NCBI GenBank assembly: GCA_024742455.1
Contig: JANSYL010000010.1
Coordinates: 1 to 64,000, forward strand
Length of the DNA stretch: 64,000 nt
From: Paracoccaceae bacterium
GTDB taxonomy: Bacteria; Pseudomonadota; Alphaproteobacteria; Rhodobacterales; Rhodobacteraceae
Direction of reading: 5' to 3'
Part shown: piece after piece, positions 8,139-17,024 of the stretch
Layout: the number at the start of each line of letters is the position of its first letter
Position numbering within the stretch: position 1 is the stretch's first letter
Notes under the pieces: generated by a model
Database searches by the model: none
What the model was told of the DNA's origin: nothing
The model's input: only the letters and a program-made list of their open reading frames with translations
Translations under genes and position numbers: made by a program

Positions 8139-8961
8139 GCTGGACCTCCTGTTCGAAAAGATTGCTGAACTCGCTGAGCCAGGCCGCGGCGCGCCGGATC
8201 GGCGCCGTGTCGACGGCATGGCGCGAGGCCGGCGGGATGCGGCGGACCGCCTCTGCAGGCGCGGGCTGTTCGCCGATACGTTCGACGATTTCGTCGATCC
8301 GCCCACAGATCGCGCGATCCTCCGGCGTGCCGAACACGGCGACCTGGCGCGCCCGCTCTTCGGGCGTCGGTGGCGGCGTTTTCGTCTCATCGAGCCGCCG
8401 GACGCTGTCCTGCACGCGCTGCAGCCGGTCCAGTGAGCGTTCCAGCCGCGCTTCCGCGGCGCGGCGCAGGGCGGAGCGTGTGGGTTCTTCGCCGCGCTCC
8501 AGCTGCGCATCCAGCGTGCGCCGTACGAGCCCCGGCTCGGCGGTTTCGGCGTCGCGGAGATGGCGCGCGTCATGGATCGACTTGCGGCTGAGGCCGAGAC
8601 TGGCCGCGGACGCTGCACCGTTCCCGTCGGAAACGGTCCACTGATTGCCACGATCGCTCCTGGCGCTGGCCACCTCGCCGCGGACCTGCGCCGCGTCGTA
8701 TTCGTCCGCCAGCCTGCGCTTGGCGGCCGCTTCGATCTCGAGCGCGTCAGCCTGTGCACGATGGGCGGCGGCGATCAGATCGTCATGGGCCACCTTGGCG
8801 CTCTTCAACCGCGCCGCGCGCCTGGCGACATCGTAGGCAAGCCCCGCCGCTTCACGGGCTTCGAGCACCTCGGCGGCGGATTTGGCGCCCGACAGCTTTG
8901 TCGCGGCGCGTTCGATGAGCCCGGGAAGATCGGGGGCGTGAACGGGGGTGAGCGCTGTCAT
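8116..8961 (-). CDS. helical hypothetical protein with HTH-like segment
   Basis: The 281-residue protein begins at the ATG at 8961, which overlaps the upstream stop. It is almost wholly helical and rich in Ala, Arg and Glu, with long coiled-coil-like stretches around residues 35-95. A central segment, NGAASAASLGLSRKSIHDARHLRD, reads like a helix-turn-helix and recalls ParB-type or phage replication-accessory proteins. No nuclease or ATPase motif is seen. It probably binds DNA in the element's replication or partition, but that is an inference. Confidence 0.55.
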   Translation of the reverse strand: MTALTPVHAPDLPGLIERAATKLSGAKSAAEVLEAREAAGLAYDVARRAARLKSAKVAHDDLIAAAHRAQADALEIEAAAKRRLADEYDAAQVRGEVASARSDRGNQWTVSDGNGAASAASLGLSRKSIHDARHLRDAETAEPGLVRRTLDAQLERGEEPTRSALRRAAEARLERSLDRLQRVQDSVRRLDETKTPPPTPEERARQVAVFGTPEDRAICGRIDEIVERIGEQPAPAEAVRRIPPASRHAVDTAPIRRAAAWLSEFSNLFEQEVQHGTDASE

Positions 8962-9446
8962 CGATCGCCCTCCTGCGGGAGGATCTCGACCTTCAGCGTG
9001 CCGGTCTTCACGGTCCGCGCCGGCTCGAACTCCGCCCGGATCGCCTGCGGCCAGGCCGCATACTTGCGCTCCGGCACCCTGATCGTGACATCGACGTACT
9101 GGGCCGGGTCGTCGCCAGACGCGCGGATGCGCTCGACCATGGCGGCCAGCTGCGCCTGATCCCACTCGACGCGCTTGGGCAGGTCCGCGACCACGGTGAA
9201 ATCGCCGTCGTCGAAGCGGGTCGTGCCGGTATCCTTGCCTGCGGCGCGCCGCTCCTCGGCAGCGCGGTCGGCGTAGCGGATGCTCAAGGCCCCATCGAGC
9301 CGGGCCTTGGCGGCCTTGTCGCGCTTGAGGCGTGCGTCGATCTCGTGCTGCAGCACCGCCAGCATCTCGACCGGCAGGTCGGCGATCTCCTTCGGGTCGA
9401 ACTCCGGCAAGTCGTCGGGCATGGGGGTGTTTTCGGGAAAGGGCAT
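8958..9446 (-). CDS. hypothetical protein of element operon
   Basis: The protein has 162 residues starting MPFPENTPMPDDLPEF. Residues 20-75 look like a charged helical region (EIDARLKRDKAAKARLDGAL). The second half has beta-strand character (FTVVADLPKRVEWDQ, YVDVTIRVPERKYAAW). The gene overlaps the next by 4 nt, consistent with one transcript. The family is not recognised, although the DPAQYVDVTIRVPERKY segment appears well structured. Confidence 0.6.
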   Translation of the reverse strand: MPFPENTPMPDDLPEFDPKEIADLPVEMLAVLQHEIDARLKRDKAAKARLDGALSIRYADRAAEERRAAGKDTGTTRFDDGDFTVVADLPKRVEWDQAQLAAMVERIRASGDDPAQYVDVTIRVPERKYAAWPQAIRAEFEPARTVKTGTLKVEILPQEGDR

Positions 9447-9489
9447 GAAAGGGTCTCCGTGATCGGCGAAGGGGACTGGATGGGGGTGG

Positions 9490-9840
9490 TCACGCCGCCT
9501 GCTCCTCGAGCAGCAGCGCCGACAGCGAGGCGGCGGCGCGTTTCGGCTTCGGGCGGGCGACGGCGATGTAGGCGAAGCGGTCGGGGCCCTCGCGCTCCTG
9601 CACGAGATGCACGAGGCCCTGTTCGGCGGCCCAGAAGGCCCGCCCGGCCAGTCGGGCGAGTTCGCCGCGCGCCTTGTCGTCGAGCGCGCTGAACAGCGGA
9701 TAGGTGTCCAGCACGAGATAGCCGCGGTGATACTCGAGCCGGTCGCCGGGCGCGGCCTGCGCCACCCAGGCGCAGAACTCGATCTCGGTCAGCGGGCGGC
9801 TGGCGCGGAAGGTGATGAAGGGGGTGGTGCCCATGAACAT
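9490..9840 (-). CDS. small hypothetical protein of element operon
   Basis: This gene encodes 116 residues from the ATG at 9840, preceded by AAAGGAGGAGATC. An alternative ATG lies two codons later. The core (RLEYHRGYLVLDTYPLFSALDDKARGELARLAGRAFWAAEQGLVHLVQ) looks like a compact alpha-beta domain. It sits 22 nt downstream of the sigma-like gene, in the same direction. No motif or named family is recognised. Confidence 0.6.
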   Translation of the reverse strand: MFMGTTPFITFRASRPLTEIEFCAWVAQAAPGDRLEYHRGYLVLDTYPLFSALDDKARGELARLAGRAFWAAEQGLVHLVQEREGPDRFAYIAVARPKPKRAAASLSALLLEEQAA

Positions 9841-9862
9841 GATCTCCTCCTTTCGCCTCTAC

Positions 9863-10456
9863 TCACGCCGCAGCGAGATCGTCCCAGCAGGGTCCGAGCC
9901 CGTAAGCGGTGAGGACGTGGCGGAGATCGGCGAGGCGCCGGTAGAGCGCGGACCGGCTTCCGAAACCCTCGGCGGCCAGCGCCGTCACGGAGTGATGGGC
10001 GAGCCCGCAGCAGAACCGGCGGTCGGCCTCGGGCAACCGCGCCAGTGCGGACCGCATAGCCTCGCGGGTCTGGATGTCTGCCTGCGTGTCGCGGTCCTGG
10101 CCGTGCCAGGCGACCAGCCCGTCAGCTTCCGCCAGCAGGCAGCCCAGCGGCTCGCCGCTGCCGGCGACGGGCGCGTCGAGCGACAGCATCGTGCCGCCCT
10201 GTGCCCGGCGCTGGCGATGGTGCCGGATCGCGATGCGCGAGGACCGGTTGCGCAGCACGATGCCCGCAAAGGCGCCGATGGTGCCGCGGCGCCTGTCGAA
10301 GCCCGGCAGCCGGCAGATCACGTCGATCAGGAGGTCCTGGCGGAGATCGTCGAGATCGGCCGCGGGCAGCGCCAGCTTGCGGTGCAGGCGGCGCGCGGCG
10401 GCGTCGGCCTCGTCGATCAGCGTGGCAAGATCTGTGGGGGAAAGCGGTGGGTGCAT
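9863..10456 (-). CDS. sigma-70-like RNA polymerase sigma factor of the element
   Basis: The 197-residue protein shows a two-domain ECF-like layout. Residues 35-85 (DLDDLRQDLLIDVICRLPGF, then a basic RNRSSRIAIRHHRQRRA stretch) resemble sigma region 2. Residues 135-190 (LARLPEADRRFCCGLAHHS followed by an HTH-like SALYRRLADLRHVLTAYGL) resemble region 4. It is an early gene of the minus-strand operon, so it may direct polymerase to element promoters. The helix-turn-helix is degenerate compared with bacterial ECF factors, so an anti-termination or DNA-binding role without core binding is possible. Confidence 0.55.
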   Translation of the reverse strand: MHPPLSPTDLATLIDEADAAARRLHRKLALPAADLDDLRQDLLIDVICRLPGFDRRRGTIGAFAGIVLRNRSSRIAIRHHRQRRAQGGTMLSLDAPVAGSGEPLGCLLAEADGLVAWHGQDRDTQADIQTREAMRSALARLPEADRRFCCGLAHHSVTALAAEGFGSRSALYRRLADLRHVLTAYGLGPCWDDLAAA

Positions 10457-10562
10457 CGGTGGAAGCCTCGGAACATCGTTTCTGATGCTTCGAGACTGCC
10501 GATCTGCCGGCCCCTATTGGTGGGAATGGCGCGGGAAAATCGTGGGTGAAACGTGGATCGCG

Positions 10563-11531
10563 TCAGTCGCGGATGACGATGTCCTCGGGCGGCAAGCCGA
10601 TCGTCACGCCGCGGCCGTGCTTCGTCTTGACGAGCCCAAAGGCGTCTTTTCGTGGGATCCCGTGCTGTGCGAGCTGATCCCGGATCTCTTTCAACACGTC
10701 CCGGTGACCGGACCTGTTGGTCAGGGAATAGAGCTCCTGGTAGGTCAGCAGGACGTCGCCCGCGACAACCTTCTCGGCCGCGCCGACAAGGGCATCGAAA
10801 CCGACCATGGACAGCACCACATCGCGACCGTCGAAGCGCAGAGTGCGCCGTCCGCGGGAAATCTGCAGGCGCGGTTCCGGCACCGTTTCGGTTTCCGGTC
10901 CGGGAGAAGCAGACCTTGCGACATTGCCAAGGCGGTCCGTGCGCAAACGATCCGATTCCGCGTCCAGAGCCTCCCTGAGCTCCAAGGGCGACACGCCGGC
11001 TGCCCTGAGCCGCAGAACCAGCTGAGCGCCGAAATCATGACCGATCAGGACCGATGGTGCGCCATCGGCCGCGGCCCTGATCGCTAGGACCGTGCCGGGG
11101 GAGTCGAGCGGATCAAGATCGCGGCAAAGAAAGACGGCAACGCCAGAAGGCGAATTCCCGAGCAACCAGACCCCGTCCACGACAGTCGAGACGGGCCCGG
11201 CGAGACCGCCGCTCGCGGCGATCCGTGCGGCGAGCCGCCCGGCGTCGATGCCGAAGCGCCTGAGGTCGCCGTCCTCGAGGATGACGTCCTCGGCGGGGTC
11301 GTCCGGGCAGCAGGCGCGCAGCTCCCGTCCGACAAGCCGGACCGGGCGAGCATCCAGCCCGCAGTCGCAATGGGCGCAGACGGGCCAGTTGTCGGCCTTG
11401 CGACGCTCGATCAGGACGCGCTCCCGCAGCAGGCGGTCGATCTCGCCCTCGGCAAACCGCCTCAGCGCCCGGCCCGAAAGCGAGACCTGCGGGCCGCCGT
11501 CACTCAGCCGTGTCCACAACCAGGCCAGCAT
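10563..11531 (-). CDS. unknown protein with N-terminal Cys cluster and C-terminal winged-helix-like domain
   Basis: The product is 322 residues from the ATG at 11531 and overlaps the previous gene by 32 nt. Near residue 50 VCAHCDCGLD and later LRACCPDD give five cysteines suited to zinc binding. A central region (STVVDGVWLLGNSPSGVAVFLCRDLDPLDSPGT) may be an alpha-beta sensor-like fold. The last 90 residues (LLTYQELYSLTNRSGHRDVLKEIRDQL, then GRGVTIGLP) resemble the winged helix of response regulators. Together with the upstream gene it makes a co-translated pair ahead of the replication operon. I do not recognise either protein; a regulatory or defence role is speculation. Confidence 0.6.
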   Translation of the reverse strand: MLAWLWTRLSDGGPQVSLSGRALRRFAEGEIDRLLRERVLIERRKADNWPVCAHCDCGLDARPVRLVGRELRACCPDDPAEDVILEDGDLRRFGIDAGRLAARIAASGGLAGPVSTVVDGVWLLGNSPSGVAVFLCRDLDPLDSPGTVLAIRAAADGAPSVLIGHDFGAQLVLRLRAAGVSPLELREALDAESDRLRTDRLGNVARSASPGPETETVPEPRLQISRGRRTLRFDGRDVVLSMVGFDALVGAAEKVVAGDVLLTYQELYSLTNRSGHRDVLKEIRDQLAQHGIPRKDAFGLVKTKHGRGVTIGLPPEDIVIRD

Positions 11532-12738
11532 CGCGGTCCTTCTCCAGCCCGTTGCGCGCGACGAGCGCATGAACCGCCTTCTCGAAGCGAGTGCGGCGGA
11601 ACGCGAGCGTTCCCGGCGGTTTCAGGCGCGCCGTCACCTGTGCGGGCCGCCTCTTGTCCGTCTTGAAGAACACCCGGAAGGTGATCTCGCCCAGCCGCCA
11701 GCCACGCCCGAAGCGCACCTCGCTGCCACGGAAGTGTTGCAGCGCGGCGCCGGAGGCGTCCCGCGACACCCAGCTGCGGACGTAGCGCCATGTCCCGTCC
11801 TCTTCGTCGCGTTCGAAGAGGTCGGCGGCGGCTGCAACGATCCGGACTTCGAGGATCCGTTCGTCGAACGCATGGTCGAACGCGAAATCGGATCCGGTCT
11901 CGCTGATCGGATCGAGCGTGTAGAGATCGCGCGCATCCGTGCCGGAAAAGAACCCCGGCTGCGCCAGGATGTGCTCGGCGAAGGCTTCCGCCATATCCGC
12001 CTGACGCGCCTTTGCGACACCGCCGATCCGCAGGAGCCCTTCGGCCGGGGAGTAGCGCACGGCCGCATACTTCACCGCGCGCAGGGTGATGATTTCCTCG
12101 CGATCACCGGCGACGACGGGCGTCGTGGTGACCGGAGCGCCGTGGCTGACGACGAGATTGATCTCGCCCTCTTCTTCATACTGACCGACACGGCAGTACT
12201 CGCCCTGCAGATCCTGGGCGAGCAGTTTCATGACCGCCGCCCTGAACGCGGATTTCGTGTCCTCGGTCAGATCGGCGTCCACGTGGCGCCGCGGACCGCG
12301 GAATTCGGCCATCGCGCTCGGCGCGCGAAGCGCCTGGAAGTCCGCAGCGGCCTCGAAGACCCGGTGGTGGTGCAGATAGGTGTGCAGCGCGACATGCTTG
12401 GCGTCGTGCCGCGCCGGCGCGTCTTCCCCATTTCCGGCCTCCTCGTCGGGATAGAGAACGACGTTCTGCCGCCGCGCCTCGTTGAGGATGAGTTGCAGGC
12501 CCTCGCCGGTCCCGACCTCGGCGACGCGATGGAGATCGGCGACGACGCCTTCCGACCATTCGGTGACCGGCGCCTCAAAATACTCCGTCAGCGCCTGTCG
12601 AATTGCGGCGGGCTCGCCGTCGAATGCCACCGGTATCTCGTCCGCCTTGTAATGCCGGGCGAAAAGCTCGCGCATTAGATGGATGTCGATCGTGCGCAGG
12701 AATTTGGGATTGATGAATTTCTTGATGTCGGACGGCAA
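11500..12738 (-). CDS. unknown 412-residue protein, first gene of the element's minus-strand operon
   Basis: The best start is a TTG at 12738, six bases after a perfect AGGAGG, giving a protein that begins with PSDIKKFINPKFLRTIDIHL. It has no signal peptide or membrane segment. Internal stretches (ALHTYLHHHRVFEAAADF, GEYCRVGQYEEEGEINLVVSHG, WRLGEITFRVFFKTD) look like a folded globular protein. No nuclease, ATPase or methylase motif is evident. It is divergent from the recombinase cassette, so the 165-bp gap to its right probably holds both promoters. Its function is unknown. Confidence 0.65.
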   Translation of the reverse strand: MPSDIKKFINPKFLRTIDIHLMRELFARHYKADEIPVAFDGEPAAIRQALTEYFEAPVTEWSEGVVADLHRVAEVGTGEGLQLILNEARRQNVVLYPDEEAGNGEDAPARHDAKHVALHTYLHHHRVFEAAADFQALRAPSAMAEFRGPRRHVDADLTEDTKSAFRAAVMKLLAQDLQGEYCRVGQYEEEGEINLVVSHGAPVTTTPVVAGDREEIITLRAVKYAAVRYSPAEGLLRIGGVAKARQADMAEAFAEHILAQPGFFSGTDARDLYTLDPISETGSDFAFDHAFDERILEVRIVAAAADLFERDEEDGTWRYVRSWVSRDASGAALQHFRGSEVRFGRGWRLGEITFRVFFKTDKRRPAQVTARLKPPGTLAFRRTRFEKAVHALVARNGLEKDRDAGLVVDTAE

Positions 12739-12902
12739 TGGAACCTCCTGCAATGGATTCGGATGTTCGCTTAATGTTCTATCACCGCGAACAACCCTGA
12801 GTCGAGTCGGGGAGACGACCCCGCGAGCCTCCTGGAACCCGGTGGGACGGTTCCCGAAGCCGGTGAGTAGGAGAAGGGCGAGACATCACGGACCTGGCCC
12901 CA

Positions 12903-13106
12903 ATGAAACGCCCCAACCCCCTGCCTCCCGATCAGATGACCCCCGCCGAGCGCCGCGCCGAGCTGTGCGGTTTGCTCGCGCTCGGGCTGGTCCGGCTGCG
13001 GGAGCGGGACGGGGGCGAAGTATCTGACGACACCGGAGAACGTTGCCTACACTATCCGCCCGACCAATGCCGTCATGCAACTCCAACTCACCGGAGAAAA
13101 GCATGA
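12903..13106 (+). CDS. small protein upstream of DUF2924 and the recombinase
   Basis: The ATG at 12903 opens a 67-residue frame containing MTPAERRAELCGLLALGLVRLR. That string is typical of small proteins found just before DUF2924 and recombinase genes in alphaproteobacteria. Its stop overlaps the next ATG as ATGA, so the two are translationally coupled. It is helical and lacks cysteine pairs or catalytic motifs. Function unknown; it is probably an accessory to the recombinase cassette. Confidence 0.6.
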   Translation: MKRPNPLPPDQMTPAERRAELCGLLALGLVRLRERDGGEVSDDTGERCLHYPPDQCRHATPTHRRKA

Positions 13107-13555
13107 ACAAGCCCGATCCCATTCCCGCGCGCCTGGCCGCGCTGAAGACGGCGACGACGCCGGAACTCAAGGCGCAGTGGCGCGACCTGTTCGACAGCGA
13201 ACCGCCGCCGTTCAACCGCCGTTACCTTGAAAGCCGGCTGGCCTACCGCATCCAGGAACTGGCCTATGGCGGGCTGAAGCCCGAGACGATCCGGCGGCTG
13301 GAGCGGCTGGGCGAAGACCTCGACGGCGGCGACCGGAAGAAAAGCCGCGTCCGCGCCGACACGATGCCGATCGCCGGCACGCGGCTGATCCGCGAATGGC
13401 AGGGCGTGGAGCACGTCGTCACCGTCACCGCGGACGGGTTCGAATGGCAGGGGCGGCCCTACAAGTCGCTGTCTGCCATCGCGCGCTCCATCACCGGCAC
13501 GCGCTGGAACGGCTGGGTGTTCTTCGGGCTCAAGAACCGGAGGGCGCGGTCATGA
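13103..13555 (+). CDS. DUF2924 family protein
   Basis: The 150-residue protein starts MNKPDPIPARLAALKTA. It contains the family's typical strings LESRLAYRIQELAYGGL and PIAGTRLIREWQGVEHVVTV, ending in KSLSAIARSITGTRWNGWVFFGL. DUF2924 proteins are found next to large serine recombinases in alphaproteobacterial elements and probably assist them, perhaps as DNA-binding or directionality factors. The stop overlaps the recombinase start by 4 nt, which supports a shared role. Confidence 0.82.
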   Translation: MNKPDPIPARLAALKTATTPELKAQWRDLFDSEPPPFNRRYLESRLAYRIQELAYGGLKPETIRRLERLGEDLDGGDRKKSRVRADTMPIAGTRLIREWQGVEHVVTVTADGFEWQGRPYKSLSAIARSITGTRWNGWVFFGLKNRRARS

Positions 13556-14862
13556 CCAAGCCGATCATCCGGAAACTGCGCTGCGCCATCTATACGCGCA
13601 AGTCGTCCGAGGAAGGGCTGGAGCAGGAGTTCAACAGCCTCCACGCCCAGCGGGAAGCCTGCGAAGCGTACATCGCCAGCCAGCGATCCGAGGGCTGGGT
13701 GCTGGTCCGCGATCAGTACGACGACGGCGGCCTCTCGGGCGGCACGCTGGACCGACCGGGGCTGCAGCGGCTGCTGGAGGATATCGAGGACGGGCTCGTC
13801 GACGTGGTCGTCGTCTACAAGATCGACCGCCTGAGCCGGTCGCTCGCCGACTTCGCCAAGCTGGTCGAGGTGTTCGACCGTAACGGCGTCACCTTCGTTT
13901 CGGTCACGCAGAGCTTCAACACGACCACGTCAATGGGTCGGCTGACGCTGAACATCCTGCTGTCCTTCGCCCAGTTCGAACGCGAGGTGACGGCCGAGCG
14001 CATCCGCGACAAGGTCGCCGCCAGCCGCAAGAAGGGGATGTGGATGGGCGGGGTGCCGCCCTACGGATATCGCGTCGAGAACCGGAAGCTGGTGATCGAT
14101 GTCGAAGCCGCCGAGCATGTCCGCTGGATCTTCGAACGGTTCCTCGAGATCGGCTCGGGCACGGAACTGGCCCGGGAGGTCGCGAAACGCGACATCCGCA
14201 CACCGCGCGGCAACCGGATCGACAAGAAATACATCTACCGGATGCTCAGCAACCGCGCCTACATCGGCGAGGCGGTCCACAAGGGCGACAGCTATCCCGG
14301 CGAGCACGACGCGATCATCGACCGCGAGACTTGGGACAAGGTTCACGCCATCCTCCAGGAGAGCCCGCGCAAGCGCGCGGCCCGCACGCGCGCTGACACG
14401 CCCGCGCTGCTGAAGGGGCTGCTGTTCGGTCCCGATGGCGCCGCGTTCTCACCGACGCATACTCGGAAGGGGGATCGCCTCTACCGCTACTATGTGAGCC
14501 AGACCGTGCTGAAGCACGGTGCCGGGTCGTGCCCGGTGGGTCGTGTCCCCGCAGGCGAGATCGAGGCCGCCGTCATTGACCAGCTCCGCGCCGTGTTCCG
14601 CCAGCCGGAGATCGTTGCCGGGACGTGGAAGGCGGCGCGCGCTCACGCCGCCGACATCACCGAGGCCGACGCTCGCTCGGCGCTGCAGAGGCTTGATCCA
14701 CTGTGGGACGAACTCTTCCCCGCCGAGCAGGCCCGCATTGTCACGCTGCTGATCGAGCGCGTGGAGATCGGGACGGATGAACTCAACGTCCGGCTGCGCG
14801 TCGACGGGCTCAGCGGTCTGGTCCGCGAGATGCTGGCCCGCGACATCGGAGAAGCTGCATGA
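13552..14862 (+). CDS. large serine recombinase
   Basis: The protein has 436 residues. The catalytic serine is S18 in CAIYTRKSSEEG. VVVYKIDRLSRSLADF and the SFAQFEREVTAERIRDKVAASR segment complete the resolvase domain. A recombinase domain follows (GVPPYGYRVENRKLVID) with a zinc-ribbon-like insertion and a coiled C-terminus. Serine recombinases integrate, excise or invert DNA. This one is coupled to DUF2924 before it and to an HTH protein after it. It could be the element's integrase, although neighbouring tRNA-Ser would more often suit a tyrosine integrase, which may lie beyond the left edge. Confidence 0.93.
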   Translation: MTKPIIRKLRCAIYTRKSSEEGLEQEFNSLHAQREACEAYIASQRSEGWVLVRDQYDDGGLSGGTLDRPGLQRLLEDIEDGLVDVVVVYKIDRLSRSLADFAKLVEVFDRNGVTFVSVTQSFNTTTSMGRLTLNILLSFAQFEREVTAERIRDKVAASRKKGMWMGGVPPYGYRVENRKLVIDVEAAEHVRWIFERFLEIGSGTELAREVAKRDIRTPRGNRIDKKYIYRMLSNRAYIGEAVHKGDSYPGEHDAIIDRETWDKVHAILQESPRKRAARTRADTPALLKGLLFGPDGAAFSPTHTRKGDRLYRYYVSQTVLKHGAGSCPVGRVPAGEIEAAVIDQLRAVFRQPEIVAGTWKAARAHAADITEADARSALQRLDPLWDELFPAEQARIVTLLIERVEIGTDELNVRLRVDGLSGLVREMLARDIGEAA

Positions 14863-15296
14863 CCCGCGGGGCTCCGATCCCGGAGACGGTCACGCTCCAC
14901 GTCCCATTTCGCGTCGTGAAGCGTGGCGGGAGAAAGGAGATGCAGGTGCCGGAAGGCGCCGCGCAGCCGAGGCGTACCGACAATACGCTGATCAAGGCGC
15001 TGGCGCGTGCCTTCCGCTGGAAGCGGATGCTGGAATCCGGCGAGTTCGCCACCATCGCCGAACTGGCCGAGCGGGAGGGCATCGCGCCCTCATACATGAC
15101 CCGCGTCCTGCGGCTGACCCTGCTCGCGCCCGACATCATCGAGGCGATTCTGGACGGGCGTCATCCTCCGGAACTGACGATTGCAAGGCTACTGGAACCG
15201 TTTGGGCTCCATTGGCACGAGCAGGCTGGCGACTTGTTGCCCCCCGTCGGGAAGAGCCGCGAGCCAAGGAGATTAGGAATGCCACAGGAAGCTTGA
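14859..15296 (+). CDS. HTH protein, third gene of the recombinase cassette
   Basis: This 145-residue protein overlaps the recombinase stop by 4 nt. The segment FATIAELAEREGIAPSYMTRVLRLTLLAPDIIEAIL is a clear helix-turn-helix of the type that binds DNA in accessory recombination proteins. The N-terminus (ETVTLHVPFRVVKRGGRKEM) is a short beta-rich extension. The trio of DUF2924, recombinase and this protein recurs in alphaproteobacterial elements. It may control recombinase directionality or expression. Confidence 0.72.
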   Translation: MTRGAPIPETVTLHVPFRVVKRGGRKEMQVPEGAAQPRRTDNTLIKALARAFRWKRMLESGEFATIAELAEREGIAPSYMTRVLRLTLLAPDIIEAILDGRHPPELTIARLLEPFGLHWHEQAGDLLPPVGKSREPRRLGMPQEA

Positions 15297-15395
15297 GAAC
15301 GTAGAGTGAACATTGTACTATCTGGTTGGCCGCATTCGGCGAGTCTGTCAAGGTGCGGATCAACCGGCACGGAAGAACCGGCTAGGAGGGATCGA

Positions 15396-17024
15396 GTGGA
15401 CAACATTGAGAAACGAAAGGCGCGAGGCGCGTTCTTCACGCCGCCGGAGATCGCACGTTATCTTTGCGATTGGGCCGTCCGCAAACCCACCGACACCGTG
15501 TTCGAGCCTTCGTGTGGCGAAGCCAGCTTCCTCATGGCAGCGGGAGAGCGGCTGCGGGCTCTCGGGGCTGACCCTCTGTTCTGGAGCGAGCAATTGCAGG
15601 GCGTGGAGATATTCGACACCTCCGCCCGCAACGCCGAGGCTCTCCTGCAAGGCGCTGGCTTCGACGCCCGCGTGTCTGTGGGAGACTTCTTCGAGCATGA
15701 TCCGCCGATTACCTATGACGCCATCGTGGGCAACCCGCCCTTCGTCCGCTACCAGAACTTCACCGGCGCAGCCCGGTCCCGAAGCTTGGAAGCCGCCCTT
15801 GCTCAGGGTGTTCGTTTGTCGGGGCTCGCCAGCTCATGGGCGGCATTCGTCGTAAAGGCGGCGCTTCACGTCGCTCCCGGCGGACGGCTCGCACTCGTGC
15901 TGCCTGCCGAACTGCTGAGCGTCAACTATGCGCAGGAGGTCCGGCGTTTCCTGCTGCGCCGCTTCGGGCGCGTCCGCCTCATCATGTTTGAGGATCGAGT
16001 GTTCCCCGGTGTCCTTGAAGAGGTGGTCTTGCTCCTCGCAGACGGGACGGGCGGGGCGTCCTGCCTTGAAGTCCACCAGACAACGGACGTTCGCTCGCTG
16101 GCGTCCGTCGACGTGGCCGAGTGGATCCAGCACACGCCCAGCGGTGACAAGTGGACGAATGCGCTTGTCGCCGAAGAAGCCTTCGCCACTTACCAGGGCT
16201 TGATCGATGAGCGCTTCGAGCTGATGCGCGAATGGGGTCGCCCCTACTTGGGTGCCGTGACAGGCAACAACAAATACTTCTCGCTGTCACGGGCCGACGC
16301 CGTCGCCCATGGACTGACCGATGCGGACCTTGTCCGCATATCGCCGCCAGGCGCGCGACACCTGCGAGGGCTCACCTTCACTGATGCAGTTTGGAAGCAG
16401 CTGGCGAACGAGGGCTCTCGCTGCTTGCTCCTGTACCCGGGCGACAACCCGTCTGCAGCGGCGCTGCGCTATATCGAGGCCGGGGCGGATGCGGGCGTGT
16501 CTGGAGCCTACAAGTGCCGGGTTCGCAGCCCTTGGTGGCGGGTTCCCCTTGTCGAGGCACCAGACCTGTTCCTGACTTACATGAACCACGACAGGCCGCG
16601 CCTCGTGACGAACGCGGCGGGGGCGCACATCCTGAACTCTGTCTATGGAGTTCGCCTTGCGAACGGCAGGCGCGAGGTCGGACGCGACCTTCTGCCCATC
16701 GCCAGCCTGAACAGCATCACGCTGCTTGGTACGGAAGTAGTCGGGCGCGCCTACGGGGGCGGGCTCTTGAAGATGGAGCCGAGAGAGGCGGACAACCTGC
16801 CGCTGCCATCACTCGCGCGCATCCGGGCTTCCGAACAGCAACTCCGAAATGCCAGGCCGCAACTTGCAAGCGCGCTACGCCGGGGTGACGTAGCTTCGGC
16901 GGTTGAAACGGTGGACCACATCATCTTGGCGGATGTGCCTAAAGATGATCTAAAGGCACTGAGGCTGGCTCGCGAGATGCTGTTCCAGCGTCGACGCGCA
17001 CGGGGGAAGGGTGTCGAGAGTTGA
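15396..17024 (+). CDS. type II DNA adenine-N6 methyltransferase
   Basis: A GTG at 15396 after AGGAGGGATCGA gives 542 residues beginning VDNIEKRKARGAFFTPPEIARYL. The frame opens earlier, but the strong ribosome site supports this start. TVFEPSCGEASFL is the AdoMet-binding motif I and GNPPF (NPPF at about residues 113-116) is the adenine-N6 catalytic motif. The long C-terminal half would be the target-recognition region. It protects DNA from the nuclease encoded by the overlapping next gene. It resembles single-chain gamma-type methylases of the XhoI or PaeR7I kind; the recognition sequence cannot be read from the protein. Confidence 0.87.
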   Translation: MDNIEKRKARGAFFTPPEIARYLCDWAVRKPTDTVFEPSCGEASFLMAAGERLRALGADPLFWSEQLQGVEIFDTSARNAEALLQGAGFDARVSVGDFFEHDPPITYDAIVGNPPFVRYQNFTGAARSRSLEAALAQGVRLSGLASSWAAFVVKAALHVAPGGRLALVLPAELLSVNYAQEVRRFLLRRFGRVRLIMFEDRVFPGVLEEVVLLLADGTGGASCLEVHQTTDVRSLASVDVAEWIQHTPSGDKWTNALVAEEAFATYQGLIDERFELMREWGRPYLGAVTGNNKYFSLSRADAVAHGLTDADLVRISPPGARHLRGLTFTDAVWKQLANEGSRCLLLYPGDNPSAAALRYIEAGADAGVSGAYKCRVRSPWWRVPLVEAPDLFLTYMNHDRPRLVTNAAGAHILNSVYGVRLANGRREVGRDLLPIASLNSITLLGTEVVGRAYGGGLLKMEPREADNLPLPSLARIRASEQQLRNARPQLASALRRGDVASAVETVDHIILADVPKDDLKALRLAREMLFQRRRARGKGVES

